Shown: positions 36,933-46,713 of the stretch, in pieces
Numbering within the stretch: position 1 is the stretch's first letter
Layout of the letters: each line of letters starts with the position of its first letter
Assembly (NCBI GenBank): GCA_963844055.1
Contig: CAWJMN010000002.1
Location: 2,232,001 to 2,296,000 of the forward strand
Origin: CAWJMN01 sp963844055
GTDB taxonomy: Bacteria; Planctomycetota; Planctomycetia; Pirellulales; Pirellulaceae
Reading direction: 5' to 3'
Length of the DNA stretch: 64,000 nucleotides
The notes under the pieces: model-generated
The model's database searches: none
Told to the model about the DNA's origin: nothing
What the model saw: only the letters and a program-made list of their open reading frames with translations
Position numbers and translations under genes: made by a program

Positions 36933-39165
36933 TTACACGGGCCGCACAACAATGCGATTGCCGCTCACCAAGGTTACCACAACCGCTTGCCCGCGCTCAA
37001 CCATTTCTCCCTCGCTCATCACATCGACGACCTCTTTTCCAAACTGGGCCTTCCCTGCCGGCACCAAAAGGGTCGTTGTCCGCCCTTCCTTCCCCAGCAA
37101 ATGCTCCCAGTTCGAAACGACTTCGCGCTGCATCTGTTCCGCCAGCTCACTTCCGGTCGGCGCCTGTAGCAGCAATCGGTTCAGGTAAGGCGTGTGTGGC
37201 AGATAGCGATGCACCACATAAATCGCCGCCAGCCCCCCCGCTGCTGCCGCAATCACGATCGACATCGAGACCGGCAACTGACGCATTTGATACGCATTTT
37301 GCGGCACGATGAACGTTTGGCTCGCCAGAATGATGGAAAGCACGATCATTAGTGTCCCGCCGATTCCAAAAATTCCCAGCCCCGGCAGCACCGCTACCTC
37401 TAGCACCACAAACAGGACTCCAACCAAAAACAACAGCCCTTCCAGCCAGCCCGCGTTCCCTTGCAAAAACTGCGACCAAAAGAACAACAGCAGACACACG
37501 CCCCCCACAAACCCTGGCACACCCACGCCCGGCGTATTGAACTCAATCCAGATCGCAAAGATGCCAATGAACATCAACAGCCCTGCCAGCCGAGGGTCCG
37601 CTAGCCGTTCAATGAACTCCAGCGCCCAGTTCGGCCGCAGCATCTTCGGCGGCTCCGTCAGGCCGTACATCACCTTCAAGTCGTCCACGTTCGCAATCAC
37701 ACCGCGTGCCAGGTTCAGTTCAACCGCGCGATCGCCGCTGATCCCCTGATCCAAAACAATCGGCGTATCTTCGCGGGTCCATAGCTCTCGGTTGCCCGGA
37801 AACGTGTTGGCTTCTGCCTGTGAAACGTAGCGAGTCTCCCCCGTCACACTATGCCGAAACTGAAAGACCTGGGTCTGCGCATCCATCAGCGCCACCGGCA
37901 GCGACCAGCTTCGCGTTTTGAGCTTGCTTAGCTGTTCGCACCCTTCGCGCATCGCAGAGGCATCCGCAATCACCGAATCCGCTTCTTGAATGTCGCCGAT
38001 TTCCGTTCCTCGCGTTACAACGATTTCATCCACGGCCGTCATCAGTGCCAGCGTGCTACCACGAATCTGATGGTGCACCACCAGCACGCACTTGCAATCC
38101 TTCCCCAGGTCCGTCGCCAAATAATTGGCCAGTCGCAACACCTCGGCCAAGTCGCCACCCCGAGAATCTACGTTCAAAAACAGCACGTTCAGCGTGTTGT
38201 GCTGCTTGTAATGTTCGATCGCATTCATCGCCCGGCGGACAGCCCGACGATGGATATGCCCATGCAGGTCGACCATCACCGGCTGAAAGCCACCCGTCGG
38301 CGCTTGAATCCGCGTCAGCGATCCTGTCTTCACCGCCAGCGCCGTTTCCACCTCGGGCAACGTGTCAGCCAAGTGGCTGGAAAGCCCCAGCTCACGCAGT
38401 TCATTTCCCGACAAAGACAGCGGCTTTCGCTCTGGAAAGACCGAACGCTCTTCGATCACCTTTCCTGCTTGCCGCAAGTTGGCCGTCTCTGCTTCTGTTT
38501 CAAACAGCACGCCGTTCTGGGTCGTCACACGGATGATGGAGCTGCTTCCATCGATGAACGCTCCCGCCAAAGCAGGCGGCACCAACAATCGCCCTGCTGC
38601 CAAGCGTCGATAGTCTTCCGCCAGCGCTGCATCACCTACTGGGTCGGCAGGACCTAGCGCCCCTTCACGCCCAACGATCAATTGCTCACACGCCAACACC
38701 GGCAGCACCGCATGCCCGGTCGTTGCACCTGGCAAAAAGGCAACCGTTTGCACGCCAGCAAGTTTCGGCCCCGTCAGAAACCGAGCCAAGTTCATCGAAC
38801 GGCCAAAGTCACTGCGGGCCAAAGCATCTTGGCTTGGCAAAAACTGAAGAACGACCAGCGGCCGCTGCGCCAGCGTTTGCTTCGCTCGGCAACAGCGCCG
38901 TGATCTGCGCGATGACCTTCGCATCGACTTGGTCCACAATCGGCAGTGGCACATTCACTAAAAAGACGCGGCGTTCGGCCGGCGTTTCTTTTTCAGCAGC
39001 CACAGCCTCGGGCTTTTCCTTCTCTGCCTTCTTCGCGTCATCGGCAATTGCCCGCACGCTTCCAGCGACCGCCAATAAAAACAACGACAGCCCCCACGCA
39101 CAGACGCTCGTCAAAAAACGCGGTGCGCTCTTACCGACCCAACTCTTTGGCTCCCCAAAAAACAT
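36933..39165 (-). CDS. NfeD-family ClpP-class membrane protease, interrupted by a frameshift
   Basis: A ~743-residue protein: signal peptide, one ClpP/SppA-like domain near residues 60-170, a second near 240-380, four or five membrane helices and a C-terminal NfeD OB-like domain. In the second domain R-G-S-T-L-A-L-M-T-A-V-D-E-I-V holds a plausible catalytic Ser; in the first, P-G-A-T-T-G-H-A-V-L-P has no Ser. The first ~95 codons are in another frame; deleting one base of AAA on the coding strand (+ strand TTT at 38876-38878) gives L-L-P-S-E-A-T-L-A-Q-R-P-L-V-V-L. ATG 39165 is chosen; GTG 39201 is open. The short NfeD gene follows. Confidence 0.82.
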
Positions 39166-39201
39166 CTTAGTACCCGTCAATTCCTGCCAGCAGCCAGCCA
39201 C

Positions 39202-39676
39202 TTGGAAATCCCAAGCCCTTGCCGCAATACGCCTCCATTATAGGAGCCCCGTGTGACACCTTTGGTCACCACTAGCCATGAAAATGCATAAAAACCACCC
39301 GTTATGGTGTTTTCCTGTTCAGTTCGGTGTCGCTTGTCCGGTTTCTAGCTTGCCCAAGTTCTCACGCCGTTGCCATGTCCACCTGCGAAGGGCTTGTCTC
39401 GTTGCCATTGATGTTGGCTGCATTTTGCCAAAGCCCGCCGCGTCGATCGTAAAAGGATTCCTCATCGGTGAACGTCCGTCGGCCTGCTCGTCATCTCGCT
39501 AATCGTACGACGAGTTGCAATTCGCCCATGTGCTCATTCGCACATTAGATTTTCCACAAGTGACAACCCGTATGACTTGCTCTGTATTCGTTGGCTCCGG
39601 CAAAACATTGCCTCTATAGTTGGAAGTGCAGTTTCACCACTCGACATCCAACATCGTTCCCATTCAAGGAGCTGAT
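39202..39676. other. 475-bp divergent intergenic region
   Basis: It separates the minus-strand NfeD protease from the plus-strand cytochrome gene. No ORF looks genuine. AAGGAG at 39666-39671 is the ribosome-binding site of the cytochrome. A small palindromic stretch occurs around 39290-39320 (aaaaccacc, ggtgtttt). Otherwise nothing is recognised. Confidence 0.35.
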
Positions 39677-40252
39677 ATGAAACGCAACCTGGTCATCATC
39701 GCTTGTGCACTTGTCCTCGCGGCCATCGCTATCAGCGCAACGGCTCCAAAGAAGCTTTCCATTTCCCACGCCGCTGAAAATGGCAAGAGCGCCGCGCCAA
39801 CCGATACCTCGCGCGATGCCGACCTCACAATGCTAAAGGATCGAGCGCCCGATCAAGCCCACGCCATGGTCAGCGTCGGCTATCACTTTAATAATCTGTG
39901 GTTTGCGGTGAAGGCCAAGAACTGGCCACTGGCCGATTTCTATCTGAATGAAACCAAGTCGCACATGCGTTGGTCGGTGCGCATCATCCCGGTCCGAAAA
40001 GACAGGTCAGGTGCCGACGTCAAGCTCAACGACATTCTCCAGGCGATTGAAAACACGCTTGTCAAAGAGCTTCAAGAATCGGTCAAGGCTCAGGATGAAG
40101 ATCGCTTCGTCAGCGCCTACAAGGTGATGCTTGGACAAGGCTGCTATTCCTGCCATAAGGCTTCTGACAAACCTTACCTTCGCCCTCAAATTCCCACGCA
40201 ACCCGCCGAGTCAATCATCAACTTCGATCCCAACGCCCCCTGGCCCCTCTAA
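39677..40252 (+). CDS. Exported c-type cytochrome with C-terminal CxxCH (cytochrome c'-like)
   Basis: A 191-residue exported protein. An N-terminal hydrophobic segment (residues ~5-22) is a signal peptide or anchor. The only heme-attachment motif, C-Y-S-C-H, lies at residues 156-160, far toward the C-terminus, with helices before it (Y-H-F-N-N-L-W-F-A-V). C-terminal placement is typical of class II cytochromes (cytochrome c'). The start is fixed by AAGGAG 7 nt upstream of ATG 39677. Electron partners are not evident. Confidence 0.8.
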   Translation: MKRNLVIIACALVLAAIAISATAPKKLSISHAAENGKSAAPTDTSRDADLTMLKDRAPDQAHAMVSVGYHFNNLWFAVKAKNWPLADFYLNETKSHMRWSVRIIPVRKDRSGADVKLNDILQAIENTLVKELQESVKAQDEDRFVSAYKVMLGQGCYSCHKASDKPYLRPQIPTQPAESIINFDPNAPWPL

Positions 40253-40490
40253 CCTTTCTTCCATTTTCTCTCTGCTCTTCTCCCTTCTCCTTCTTCTTTC
40301 TCTGCTCTTATTCCTCCCTCTGTGCCCTCTGTGGCCAATCTTCCCCCCGTCTCCTCTTCCTGCTGGCCGTGTCCTTCCGTGTTCTTCCGTGTACCAATCC
40401 TTCCCCTCATTTCGTTCGTGCTTTTTGTGTCTTTCGTGGTTAATCGTCTTTGGCTTTGAACCACGGAGTTGACCGGTCGCTTACGCTTCC
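40253..40490 (+). repeat. Direct repeat copy 1 (ctctgtgccctctgtggc family)
   Basis: Pyrimidine-rich segment with the blocks ctctgtgccctctgtggc, ccttccgtgttc, catttcgttcgtgctttttg and tctttcgtggttaatcg, followed by tgaccggtcgcttacgc. The same series occurs at 41692-41915 with about 90% agreement. Such phrases recur widely in planctomycete intergenic DNA. It lies between the cytochrome and the membrane-protein gene. Confidence 0.8.
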
Positions 40491-40618
40491 GGTTCTGAAA
40501 ATTCCCCTTTCCCTTCCCTGCCTCTCTTCCGCGATTACCATCCTCTCTAACCTTATCAGAGCTTCCTCGGGATTCCTCGCATCGCTCCAGAGCGATTCCT
40601 TTGGGTTAAAATCGTTTC

Positions 40619-41689
40619 ATGTCTATCACTTCAACGACCGACGATTCCGCCTCACTACCAACCCCTCAGCAAACCCGCTGGCTTTGGGTTGCGTTTGTAT
40701 TGTGGCAGTTGTTGCCGATTTGGCTGATTCTGTTTGATTTCGCCATCGGCCCACCGAGCTATATAGACAGCGCCAATGATGATAGTGAGCACTTCAATAC
40801 CTTGCATCGCATTCGCGGCCAACTGGTATTTGGGGCGGTTGCAATGGTTTTCGCGCAGCTTTTTCTGCTTACGGGGAAGGTCATTTGCGATAGGAAGCAT
40901 CAGGTCTTTTGGACTTTGACCGCCACCTGTGCTGCCTTCTGGTTTTATCAGGGTTGTTTCTACTTAGTCCCCTACCGCTTTCCCGAAAGGTATCGCCACG
41001 AAGAGCGTGCCTGTCAGTACTTCTTTTACCACATAGTAGAAGAGCCTTACTTGATGATGCCACTTCTTTCGCTGATTGTGGTACTGATCATCGCAAGGTG
41101 TTATCGCTGGCAAATTAATCGTGAGCAATGCAGGCCAACTCAAGCCAACTCCTTGCAGTTCACCATGAGGGAGTTAATCGTCGCCCTGCTTCTCGCCCCG
41201 ATCCTTTTTCCAACCTTACGGACTGGGCTTGGGCAATTGCAACTTCCCGTAAGCTTCGATGAGCTGGCAGATCGTACTTTTGGAACGCAGCAATATTGGG
41301 GATATAACGACAACTTCAAAAGATTATATGCCCCAAACTCCTGGTGGACCTTTAGCAGATTATTTCTTTTCGACTGGATTTGCTTCATCCTCAAGTGTTC
41401 ACTGATCGTGGTGCCGCTTCTTTATTTGCGTCGCAATACGCCAAAGTGGGTGTGGAGTGTTTTGCTGTTTGGTGTAGCGATTGGTCAACTAATTCTCGAC
41501 CGCCCAACCATTCACCACGAGTTCCTTTTTCGGCCGAGGATTGTCGGTAATTTTCCTTTTTGGATTTTCAGCCCCATTCAAGTCCTTTTCATTTTCGTCT
41601 CTTGGTACCTCCTCCTGCGGCTCGGCTATCAGTTCACACGACTCCCCAAGGTATCGCCTGCTCCGGCTACTTCTTCCACTTCTGTCTAA
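40619..41689 (+). CDS. Multi-pass membrane protein flanked by direct repeats
   Basis: A 356-residue integral membrane protein with about eight hydrophobic segments and many aromatic residues. No catalytic motif or family is recognised. The block Q-F-T-M-R-E-L-I-V-A-L-L-L occurs mid-protein; planctomycetes have similar phrases (Q-F-x-x-R-x-L-L) in other membrane proteins. The gene is bracketed by two ~230-bp direct repeats (40253 and 41692), so it could be mobile or easily deleted by recombination. Confidence 0.7.
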   Translation: MSITSTTDDSASLPTPQQTRWLWVAFVLWQLLPIWLILFDFAIGPPSYIDSANDDSEHFNTLHRIRGQLVFGAVAMVFAQLFLLTGKVICDRKHQVFWTLTATCAAFWFYQGCFYLVPYRFPERYRHEERACQYFFYHIVEEPYLMMPLLSLIVVLIIARCYRWQINREQCRPTQANSLQFTMRELIVALLLAPILFPTLRTGLGQLQLPVSFDELADRTFGTQQYWGYNDNFKRLYAPNSWWTFSRLFLFDWICFILKCSLIVVPLLYLRRNTPKWVWSVLLFGVAIGQLILDRPTIHHEFLFRPRIVGNFPFWIFSPIQVLFIFVSWYLLLRLGYQFTRLPKVSPAPATSSTSV

Positions 41690-41691
41690 AC

Positions 41692-41915
41692 TCGCTCTCT
41701 CTTACTCTCCCACTTCCTCTCTCTGTGTTCTCTGTGCCCTCTGTGGCAAAACCTTCCCCCCGTCTCCTCCTCCTGCTGGCCGTGTCCTTCCGTGTTCCTC
41801 CGTGTACTAATCCTTCCCCGCATTTCGTTCGTGCTTTTTGTGTCTTTCGTGGTTAATCGTCTTTGGCCTTGAACCACGGAGTGATGACCGGTCGCTTACG
41901 CTTCCGGCTCTGGAA
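41692..41915 (+). repeat. Direct repeat copy 2 (ctctgtgccctctgtggc family)
   Basis: Second copy of the segment at 40253-40490 with the same block order, ending gaccggtcgcttacgc then ttccggctctgg. It begins right after the stop of the membrane-protein gene. Confidence 0.8.
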
Positions 41916-41942
41916 ATTCCCCTTCCCTCTCCCCAAGAAACG

Positions 41943-41973
41943 AAAAAAGCACCGACATTGCTGCCGGTGCTTT
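41943..41973 (-). terminator. Rho-independent terminator of the oxidoreductase cluster
   Basis: AAAGCACCG (41946-41954) pairs with CGGTGCTTT (41965-41973); on the minus strand a six-T run follows the stem. It lies 34 bp past the minus-strand oxidoreductase stop. Confidence 0.85.
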
Positions 41974-42006
41974 CGGATTTTTCAAACTTGAAGCAAGCTT
42001 TGCGGC

Positions 42007-43143
42007 TTACTTGACGTCTTTCCAGCTGCCGGTCTTGGCGCTGTCCAAAACGGCGTCGCAGATCTTCTGCGTTTCGAGCGCATCACGGAAAGTGGGGCCA
42101 GCAGGCTTGCCGGTGCCCAGGCTTTCCAAGAAATCGGCCACTTGGTGCACGAAGCTGTGCTCGTAGCCAATCGCCAAACCAGGAACCCACCACTTGTTCA
42201 TGTAAGGATGGTCGCTATCGGTGACGTGGATGCTGCTCCAGCCACGCAGCGGGCCTTCGACGCGATAGTCAAACCATTGCAGGCGATGCAGGTCGTGCAA
42301 GTCCCACTTGAGCGAGCCAAATTCGCCGTTGATTTCAAACGTATACAGCGCCTTGTGGCCGCGTGCATAGCGAGTGCTTTCGAACAAGCCGAGCGAGCCG
42401 TTGCCGAACTTGCACATGAAAGCGCAAGCGTCGTCAATCGTGACCGCTTCCTTCTTGCCGGTCAATTGATGGGTCCGTTCCTTGACGAACGTCTCCGTCA
42501 TGGCCGAGACCTTGTTGATGCTGCCGTTGAGCCAAATGGCCGTGTCGATGCAGTGGGCCAGCAAGTCGCCAGTCACGCCGCTACCTGCAGCAGCAGCATC
42601 CAAACGCCACAAGGCCGCACCACCTTGGGGCAGGTCGGCATTGATCGTCCAGTCTTGCAGGAAGTTGGCGCGATAGTGGAAGATCCGTCCTAGCTTGCCC
42701 GAGTCGATCAGATTCTTGGCAAACGTTACGGCCGGAATGCGGCGATAGTTGTACCACACGATGTTGGCAACGCCGGCCTTCTCGACCGCTTCGCACATCT
42801 CTTCCCCTTCGGCCGTATTCATGGCCAAAGGCTTCTCGCACAGGATCATCTTTCCTGCTTTGGCGGCAGCGATCGAGATTTCCTTGTGCAGGTTGTTCGG
42901 CGTGCAGATATCAACGGCGTCGATATCCTTGCGCTCGATCAGCTTCTTCCAATCGGTTTCGATCGACTCATAACCCCAGGTGTCGGCAAACGCTTGAGCC
43001 TTCGCGGCATCGCGAGCACAAACGGCCTTCAAAACAGGATGGTAAGGCAGATTGAAAAAGTTGCTCACACGGTTGTAGCCGTTGCTGTGCGCCCGGCCCA
43101 TAAAGCCGTAACCAATCATGCCGATATTCAGTGGCTTAGACAT
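42007..43143 (-). CDS. Gfo/Idh/MocA-family oxidoreductase
   Basis: A 378-residue NAD(P)-dependent sugar or inositol oxidoreductase. The Rossmann motif G-M-I-G-Y-G-F-M-G-R-A-H is at the start, and C-E-K-P-L-A-M, the catalytic Lys block, is near residue 100. The GFO/IDH/MocA C-terminal domain follows. It is the last gene of a three-gene minus-strand cluster: cupin-type isomerase, TIM-barrel isomerase, oxidoreductase, with gaps of 170 and 62 bp. The substrate cannot be inferred beyond a polyol or sugar acid. Confidence 0.9.
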   Translation of the reverse strand: MSKPLNIGMIGYGFMGRAHSNGYNRVSNFFNLPYHPVLKAVCARDAAKAQAFADTWGYESIETDWKKLIERKDIDAVDICTPNNLHKEISIAAAKAGKMILCEKPLAMNTAEGEEMCEAVEKAGVANIVWYNYRRIPAVTFAKNLIDSGKLGRIFHYRANFLQDWTINADLPQGGAALWRLDAAAAGSGVTGDLLAHCIDTAIWLNGSINKVSAMTETFVKERTHQLTGKKEAVTIDDACAFMCKFGNGSLGLFESTRYARGHKALYTFEINGEFGSLKWDLHDLHRLQWFDYRVEGPLRGWSSIHVTDSDHPYMNKWWVPGLAIGYEHSFVHQVADFLESLGTGKPAGPTFRDALETQKICDAVLDSAKTGSWKDVK

Positions 43144-43205
43144 TGCGTAATTCTTCTCCGAAGCAAGTGATTAAATGTTTGAGGATCGATGTAGTGGGTA
43201 ACGGA

Positions 43206-44240
43206 CTACGCCCAGCCGTGTGCGTCGCGAACCTTGATCATCGCGGACAAAATGTTGTTCCAGGTGGTGGGGTTTTCCAGAACCGAGTTCGGGAACATGC
43301 AACCATCCCAGCAGATGTGCTTCACGCCACGTTCTGCCGCATCCTTCAGCCAGTAGCCCGAAGCCTTGGTGATGTCCAGTTTGCCGTTTGGATCATCCGC
43401 ACGGCAATGCTTGCCGGTCTTATCGTGCGAGCCAGCGCCATGCACGGTTCCATCGTTTTGAGCAACGTGGAAATCGTAAGTCCAAGGACGCAAAGCGTCG
43501 GTCATCTTTTCATAAGCGGCCCAGAACTCGGCATCGCTGTAACCTTCTTTTACCAACGCATGTTCGGGTGCGTTGTAGCCCAGCATGTACAAGTAGGTAT
43601 GAGCCAAGTCGGCTTGGAAGCCGAAAGCCTTCGGCATGCCAACACCTTCCAGCAGGTCCAGCATGTCGCGCCACGAATGCATGCCAGCCCAGCAGATTTC
43701 CCCCTCGGCAACAAGGCGTTCGCCGTTGTCAGCGGCAATCTTCGCGGCCTTCTTAAAGGTATCTACAATCCGTGCCGTCCCAGCCTTGGGATTTTCACGC
43801 CACTTGGATACGCCGAACTCGGCCGAGTCCACGCGAATCGCACCATATTGGCGAACGCCATGCGTATTGAAGACCTTCGCAATGCGGCAAGCCACTTTCA
43901 CGGCGTCGAGGAACTTTTGTTGCTGGGCATCGTCACCCATCGCCGAATCACCAACCGTCCCTGGCCAGATCGGAGCCACAAGGGAGCCAATGGCAAATCC
44001 CTTGCTGGCGATCAGGTCGGCGATCTTCTTCAGCTCGTCGTCGGTCGCATTAGGATTCGTGTGAGGCAGGAAGAGGAAGTAGTCGATGCCTTCAAACTTT
44101 TGTCCGTTGACATTGGCCGCGGCGGTCAGGTCGAGCATCTTCTCTAGGCTGATCGCTGGCTCTTGGCCTTCGCCATCGCCTTTACCCACGAGGCCGGGCC
44201 ACATGGCGTTGTGCAGTTTAGGATACGAATGGGCGGCCAT
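43206..44240 (-). CDS. Sugar phosphate isomerase/epimerase (xylose isomerase-like TIM barrel)
   Basis: A 344-residue cytoplasmic protein of the AP-endonuclease-2/xylose-isomerase-like TIM-barrel superfamily. It has G-I-D-Y-F-L-F-L-P-H-T-N-P, E-G-E-I-C-W-A-G-M-H and G-F-Q-A-D-L-A-H-T, the acid/histidine positions used to bind a divalent metal in this fold. The start ATG 44240 has AAGGAC upstream. It sits between a cupin-type protein and a Gfo/Idh/MocA dehydrogenase, a common planctomycete and myo-inositol-type arrangement. Substrate unknown. Confidence 0.85.
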   Translation of the reverse strand: MAAHSYPKLHNAMWPGLVGKGDGEGQEPAISLEKMLDLTAAANVNGQKFEGIDYFLFLPHTNPNATDDELKKIADLIASKGFAIGSLVAPIWPGTVGDSAMGDDAQQQKFLDAVKVACRIAKVFNTHGVRQYGAIRVDSAEFGVSKWRENPKAGTARIVDTFKKAAKIAADNGERLVAEGEICWAGMHSWRDMLDLLEGVGMPKAFGFQADLAHTYLYMLGYNAPEHALVKEGYSDAEFWAAYEKMTDALRPWTYDFHVAQNDGTVHGAGSHDKTGKHCRADDPNGKLDITKASGYWLKDAAERGVKHICWDGCMFPNSVLENPTTWNNILSAMIKVRDAHGWA

Positions 44241-44362
44241 GATTGTTTGTCCTTGAATATCAGCCAATGAAGTGTAGGGAAAGGTTTACAAAACTTGCCC
44301 CGCGGTGGACGGCCGGCGAAACGTCTCGCCAAGCCTCGTTCCAAACCTCGGGGCCCATGAAA

Positions 44363-44390
44363 GAAGGCCAGCAAAACGGGGCTGGCCTCC
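44363..44390 (-). terminator. Hairpin between the cupin and isomerase genes
   Basis: GAAGGCCAGC (44363-44372) pairs with GCTGGCCTCC (44381-44390) across an 8-nt loop; on the minus strand the stem is followed by ttctttc. It could partly terminate the upstream cupin transcript. Confidence 0.6.
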
Positions 44391-44410
44391 TTCATTACAA
44401 CGCAAGGCGA

Positions 44411-45664
44411 TTAGCCTTGCTTCTTATAGTCGCCCATGGCAGGGATCTTCTTGTGTACATCGGGACCAAAGTAACGCAGGCCAACCAGCGGCTCGCTGCC
44501 GGTGTTTTCGATTTCGACGCCGGCCACGGCCGCTTCGTGCGATATGAAAACTTCGTCTTCGGTAGGTTGTCCAAAGCGGATCATCGCTGGGGTTTGCAGG
44601 TTGAGCTTACCCATCCGCCCCTTGCCTTGAACCGTGACCCAGCCGCTGGCACTTGGGTCCTTCAGAATGCACTTGGCGCCTGGCTCAATCGTCAACTCTT
44701 TAGCGCTGAACAGCTGCTCGTTATCGATGGTTCCGTAGACGATCCACTTGTCGGTGTAACCCTTGCCGCTCGCCTTCTTGTCGATGATCGGTTCCAGGTA
44801 GTTGTTGTCCTTGAACTTTGGATCAACGTTCTTTTCCCAGTCGAGCTGGCCAATGATGAAGTCCAGATCTTGGTGCTTCTCTTTCGGCATATTATTCACC
44901 AAAAGCGACCATGGAATTACGCGGCCCTCAACCAGCGATTGGAACATGCCGAACACATCGCTCCCCCACTGTGGCTCGTACGTGCAGAGCGAACCAGGAG
45001 CATGAAGCACGCCGGGCGGAATCAGCCAGCCAGTGCCACGCTTGAGGCGATAGGCCTTGGACAGATCCAAAATGCCGTTGTCGCCACGGTTCCAGTTTTC
45101 TAAGCACTTCCTCAGCTGTGCCTTGGTCGTGCCAGGCTCTAGGCCCATGAACGTATAAGCAAAGTTGTTGTCAACGTTGTTGTACTGGGGTGGGAAGTAG
45201 TAGCTTTCAGGCTTGCCTTCTTGACCGACCAGCTTCGCATTCTTTGCATTTTGGTGCATGTGATGCGGGATCGGGCCCATGTTGTCAAAGAACTTGCTGT
45301 AGACAGGCCACTTGCCGTACTTTTTGAACATCGTACGGCCAATCAAGCGAGCCCCCGCTTCGGCAACAGCGTCACGCAGCAAAAAGTGTTGGCCTTCAAA
45401 GCTGCAGAAGCTCAGACCCTCGTTCCAAACACGCCCTTCATTGGCGGCTTCGGTCGTGCTGGCAAACCAGCGCTCATCGATGCCACCGCGATTGCCGCCG
45501 TAAGCGTAAAGATCGTCGGGATGAAGCTTGATCCGCTTGCCCGGGTGAAGGAAAACACGTGGCACCCACGTTGGCGTCAGACGAAGCAGGCCTTCACCCT
45601 TGTCCAAGGCCCGGTCCAAAACCTTGGCCACATTGTCCGACTTCACGACGTTAGGCTGAATCAT
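44411..45664 (-). CDS. Cupin-type protein related to mannose-6-phosphate isomerase
   Basis: A 417-residue protein. P-I-P-H-H-M-H-Q-N near residue 135 gives a cupin-like cluster of histidines for metal binding, and W-L-I-P-P-G-V-L-H-A-P-G another; E-P-G-A-K-C and A-V-A-G-V-E-I-E-N-T-G close the second half. The two-domain cupin layout resembles mannose-6-phosphate isomerase-like proteins without a full match. ATG 45664 begins M-I-Q-P-N-V-V-K-S-D; 29 more codons are open upstream but look non-coding. First gene of the three-gene cluster. Confidence 0.7.
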   Translation of the reverse strand: MIQPNVVKSDNVAKVLDRALDKGEGLLRLTPTWVPRVFLHPGKRIKLHPDDLYAYGGNRGGIDERWFASTTEAANEGRVWNEGLSFCSFEGQHFLLRDAVAEAGARLIGRTMFKKYGKWPVYSKFFDNMGPIPHHMHQNAKNAKLVGQEGKPESYYFPPQYNNVDNNFAYTFMGLEPGTTKAQLRKCLENWNRGDNGILDLSKAYRLKRGTGWLIPPGVLHAPGSLCTYEPQWGSDVFGMFQSLVEGRVIPWSLLVNNMPKEKHQDLDFIIGQLDWEKNVDPKFKDNNYLEPIIDKKASGKGYTDKWIVYGTIDNEQLFSAKELTIEPGAKCILKDPSASGWVTVQGKGRMGKLNLQTPAMIRFGQPTEDEVFISHEAAVAGVEIENTGSEPLVGLRYFGPDVHKKIPAMGDYKKQG

Positions 45665-45865
45665 CTGCGTCTCGTTCAACGACTGTTCGAAGTGGTGTGG
45701 TCTGAGGAAAAATGGCAAATGGAAATGAAGTCGAGGAAAGCGACAAACCAAAGCCCTCGGTACGCAGGCTGTCCCGGGAAAAAGGAGCGCGAAACCCGCA
45801 TGCGGAAAACGCCACTTCCGCCCCTTTCCAAGGACCTCCTGTTGTATTCCGTTTAGGCCCTGGTC

Positions 45866-46234
45866 GCAAGTAAACGGGCGGTCATTTGCCGCTACCTAGG
45901 CCCCTAGGGAAAGCCCGTTTCCACAGTTTCCCTTCGTAGGTCAAAACCGCACACAACGCCCCCGCTGGCGTGCTGATCCTCGCCTGGGGAAGGCTGAATC
46001 GGCGGCCGCACACCTGGTAAGCGACCCCCAATGGCAAGAAAGTCTCCAAAGAGGGCTGGTTCCTGATTTGCAGGCATCCCTTTCAGGTGGCCTTTGGTTG
46101 GCGCAGTAGACTTCGTCTGATACAAAGGACTGCTTGCAAAAGTCCCAGTCTTGGTCCCTTTCAGGTGCAGGCTGCAGACGGTTTGCCCCTTAAAAAAGAC
46201 ACGAATCGGTCATCGTTTTAGGAAAGTTGCCATC
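45866..46234. other. 369-bp intergenic region, no gene supported
   Basis: It separates the minus-strand cupin gene from the plus-strand small basic protein. A 73-codon minus-strand ORF (45904-46125) has no protein-like features. A short palindrome CCTAGGCCCCTAGG lies at about 45895-45908, and ccctttcaggtg occurs twice (46077, 46157). Confidence 0.35.
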
Positions 46235-46426
46235 ATGGGCGGAATCATCGAGCGTCAAAAAGAACTGCGTCGTCGTCGCAAGCGTTTGAAGGCCTACGAG
46301 ATCATCAAGCGCAAGGCTGAAAAGGCCAACCCAACGGAGAAGGCTGCTTTGGCAACCAAGCTCCGCCGCATGACGCCGGGTGCCGAAATCATGATCGAGC
46401 GTTTGGGCCTGACGGACCGCAAATAA
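46235..46426 (+). CDS. Small basic protein, DUF6800-like
   Basis: A 63-residue, strongly basic protein: M-G-G-I-I-E-R-Q-K-E-L-R-R-R-R-K-R, then E-K-A-A-L-A-T-K-L-R-R-M-T-P-G-A. It has the look of the planctomycete-specific DUF6800 family, function unknown; the charge suggests nucleic acid or ribosome binding. The start has AGGAAAG 8 nt upstream, and a strong terminator follows, so it is a single-gene unit. Confidence 0.75.
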   Translation: MGGIIERQKELRRRRKRLKAYEIIKRKAEKANPTEKAALATKLRRMTPGAEIMIERLGLTDRK

Positions 46427-46467
46427 ACGCGGCCTGCGCCTCAGCGCTTTTTCTCAGCTAGAAATAC

Positions 46468-46507
46468 GACGCCACCGCTGCGCGCTAATCGCATCGGTGG
46501 CGTTTTT
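46468..46507 (+). terminator. Rho-independent terminator of the small basic protein gene
   Basis: ACGCCACCG (46468-46476) pairs perfectly with CGGTGGCGT (46495-46503), followed by TTTTT. It is 42 bp after the stop. Confidence 0.85.
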
Positions 46508-46713
46508 CGTTTCTTGCCTGCCTCTTGGGCGCGAAGCCTTTCGCTAGCCATTTGTAATCGCCCCTTTCCTTTGTCAGCTAGCAGGGTGTAAGGGACCCCA
46601 GGTTCGGTGAGAGTTGCTATTTTTTTCGAGAGTGCATCCGAGCTATGATACGGCCGCGTTGCGAGTAGGGGCTTATCTCCGTAGCGCATAAGGCTTTTTG
46701 CCGGGGGCTCGTG

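Noticed and set aside
45904..46125. 73-codon minus-strand ORF
   Set aside because: No start signal, composition or homology-like features; in a GC-rich intergenic region such frames are common.
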